The notes beneath the pieces were generated by a model that worked only from the letters and a program-made list of their open reading frames with translations, was not told where the DNA came from and searched no databases. Source: Deltaproteobacteria bacterium (GTDB lineage: Bacteria; Myxococcota_A; Polyangia; HGW-17; SLPX01). Taken from it: a DNA stretch of 6,534 nt. Below, one piece after another: positions 5,309-6,534 of this stretch (within the stretch, counting starts at the first letter, position 1; the number at the start of each line of letters is the position of its first letter). The position numbers were made by a program, and so were the translations under genes. The stretch is taken from NCBI GenBank assembly GCA_011390535.1, contig JAABSF010000151.1, forward strand, positions 1-6,534, given 5' to 3'.

Positions 5309-6534
5309 TGAAGGAAAAACTAACGGATAAGAATAAAACCGCACTGGTCTCTAAGTGGAAAGGGCTATCCTTTAAGTTGCTGGCCACCAGTGTTCTGCTG
5401 GTAATTATACCGGTGGTGGCCACCCTGCTCCTTACTGCTTATGCAACCGGCAAGCTGACATCCATCCGTCGAGTTCATCGCAAATCAATCGATCCTGTCC
5501 GGGAAAATGTAAAACAGGCAAGAAATGACATCGTAAACACTCACAACCGAATACACATCGGCCTCAGAAGAGGGCGGGAGACCATCGACAGAGCAGTAGA
5601 AAAAATCCGCCGGCAACAAGCATCAGCGGTCGCCAGTCAGATCGAGGCCATGGTAAAGGCCACACAAAAAGAACAGTTTCAAGAAATATCCAAGCTCTCT
5701 GCTGTTTCGGCCTATATCCATCAAGCGAGGGTGGGGCCGCACTCGGAGAATTTTCTTATAACGCACGAACCCGACGAGCTGGATCCAAAGGGAAAAGTGC
5801 TCAAACACGGCGCCGACATTATTGCGCTACATCAAAAGAATGATTTCGTGGGAAAATCCGTTGAGTCACTCAATCTGCCCTGGTCCAACAGCGTGTTCAA
5901 CCTGATAATCTCTTCCGGATGGAAGAAAAAGGTTCGGGACCACATCGCCCTGGGAGACGAAATGGAAGGGGCACCTCGACCATTTGAAGGGCAGAGCTTT
6001 GAGCCGGTGAGAGACACTGCTCAAGGGAAAGACCAGAACGCGCCACCCGTCTACTGGACACTGACTTATGTTGGTGACTTCAACGGAAAACCATGGACGC
6101 TGGTATCCAAGACAACGCTCAGGGGGCCGGTCTACGAGCTCTTAAGCAGCCTGGTGGAAGAATTCGTCACTGTGAGCCGGAGCTTGGAAAATGTCGGGCC
6201 CTCTCTGGAGCGACTGGCTACAGCATCAACCCTGGTTTCTCAGCGTTTTGAATCGGGCATTCATGATTTTAAAAGGATGCTTTTTCTGGCGGTCACCATC
6301 ATATGCCTGTTGGCCGCAATCCTGGTGGGAGGATCCTATCTGTTCTTTAGAACCAGCTACATAAAACCCGTGCTTCATTTAACAAACATCGCTCAGCGCA
6401 TTCGCGATGGGGCATATGATGCGCGCTGTAAAGTACAATCAAATGATGAGCTGCAGGTGTTAGGTCAGTCCATAAATGAAATGTTGAACAGAATAGTGGG
6501 GCTGATCCAGAGCGAAGAAGACAAGCTGCGTTTA
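5308..6534 (+). CDS. Membrane sensor with large extracytoplasmic domain and HAMP, probable chemoreceptor (PilJ/PixJ position), runs off right edge
   Basis: The first 409 residues are visible. A short basic cytoplasmic N-terminus leads to a first membrane helix at about 22-46. An extracytoplasmic region of roughly 275 residues follows: a charged, probably coiled-coil helix (about 55-125, rich in Arg, Lys, Glu and Gln), a region with alternating beta-like segments (VYWTLTYVGDFNGKPWTLVS at 248-267) that resembles the end of a Cache/PAS-like sensor fold, and a juxtamembrane helix (275-323). The second membrane helix is at about 324-347. A HAMP linker follows (about 348-400, YIKPVLHLTNIAQRI ... 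NDELQVLGQSINEML). The output domain is beyond the window. Its place directly after CheY and CheW genes makes a methyl-accepting chemotaxis protein most likely; a histidine kinase or a diguanylate cyclase would share the visible part. The start overlaps the CheW stop by one base with AGGA upstream. Confidence 0.82.
   Translation, partial: MKEKLTDKNKTALVSKWKGLSFKLLATSVLLVIIPVVATLLLTAYATGKLTSIRRVHRKSIDPVRENVKQARNDIVNTHNRIHIGLRRGRETIDRAVEKIRRQQASAVASQIEAMVKATQKEQFQEISKLSAVSAYIHQARVGPHSENFLITHEPDELDPKGKVLKHGADIIALHQKNDFVGKSVESLNLPWSNSVFNLIISSGWKKKVRDHIALGDEMEGAPRPFEGQSFEPVRDTAQGKDQNAPPVYWTLTYVGDFNGKPWTLVSKTTLRGPVYELLSSLVEEFVTVSRSLENVGPSLERLATASTLVSQRFESGIHDFKRMLFLAVTIICLLAAILVGGSYLFFRTSYIKPVLHLTNIAQRIRDGAYDARCKVQSNDELQVLGQSINEMLNRIVGLIQSEEDKLRL

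Overview
The window fits an uncultured deltaproteobacterial-type organism (Myxococcota, Desulfobacterota or a relative). This is an inference from protein style: a response regulator fused to a PATAN/DUF4388 domain, a Pil-Chp-like chemosensory gene order, and a zinc-ribbon membrane protein. Base composition looks near-balanced, with an AT-rich stretch at about 830-1050. No phylogenetic marker is present, so the placement is weak.

Layout. Positions 1-801 (minus strand) hold the N-terminal two thirds of a GT4-type glycosyltransferase that starts with TTG and runs off the left edge. An AT-rich divergent gap of about 190 bp follows. Then come an unrecognised 84-residue helical protein (990-1244, plus) and a non-coding or relict gap of about 265 bp with a short direct repeat. 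Next is a polytopic membrane protein with an N-terminal four-cysteine zinc ribbon (1512-2693, plus). A 166-bp gap with two hairpins separates it from the chemosensory block.

From 2860 to the right edge the genes form a probable operon on the plus strand: a REC-PATAN response regulator (2860-4263), a PilH-like single-domain CheY (4365-4727), a CheW/PilI-like adaptor (4724-5308) and a membrane sensor with a long extracytoplasmic domain and HAMP (5308 onward, truncated). The last three overlap at their stop and start codons, so they are probably translationally coupled.

The order PATAN-regulator, CheY, CheW, receptor matches the PilG-PilH-PilI-PilJ order of the Pseudomonas twitching-motility system and the PixG-PixH-PixI-PixJ order of cyanobacterial phototaxis operons. 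The expected next gene, just outside the window, is a CheA/ChpA/PixL-type histidine kinase. The likely working model is that the receptor senses a surface or envelope signal, the CheW protein couples it to the kinase, and the kinase phosphorylates the two receiver proteins. The PATAN regulator would then be the output and the PilH-like protein a modulator or phosphate sink. No mobile elements, CRISPR arrays or RNA genes were found.
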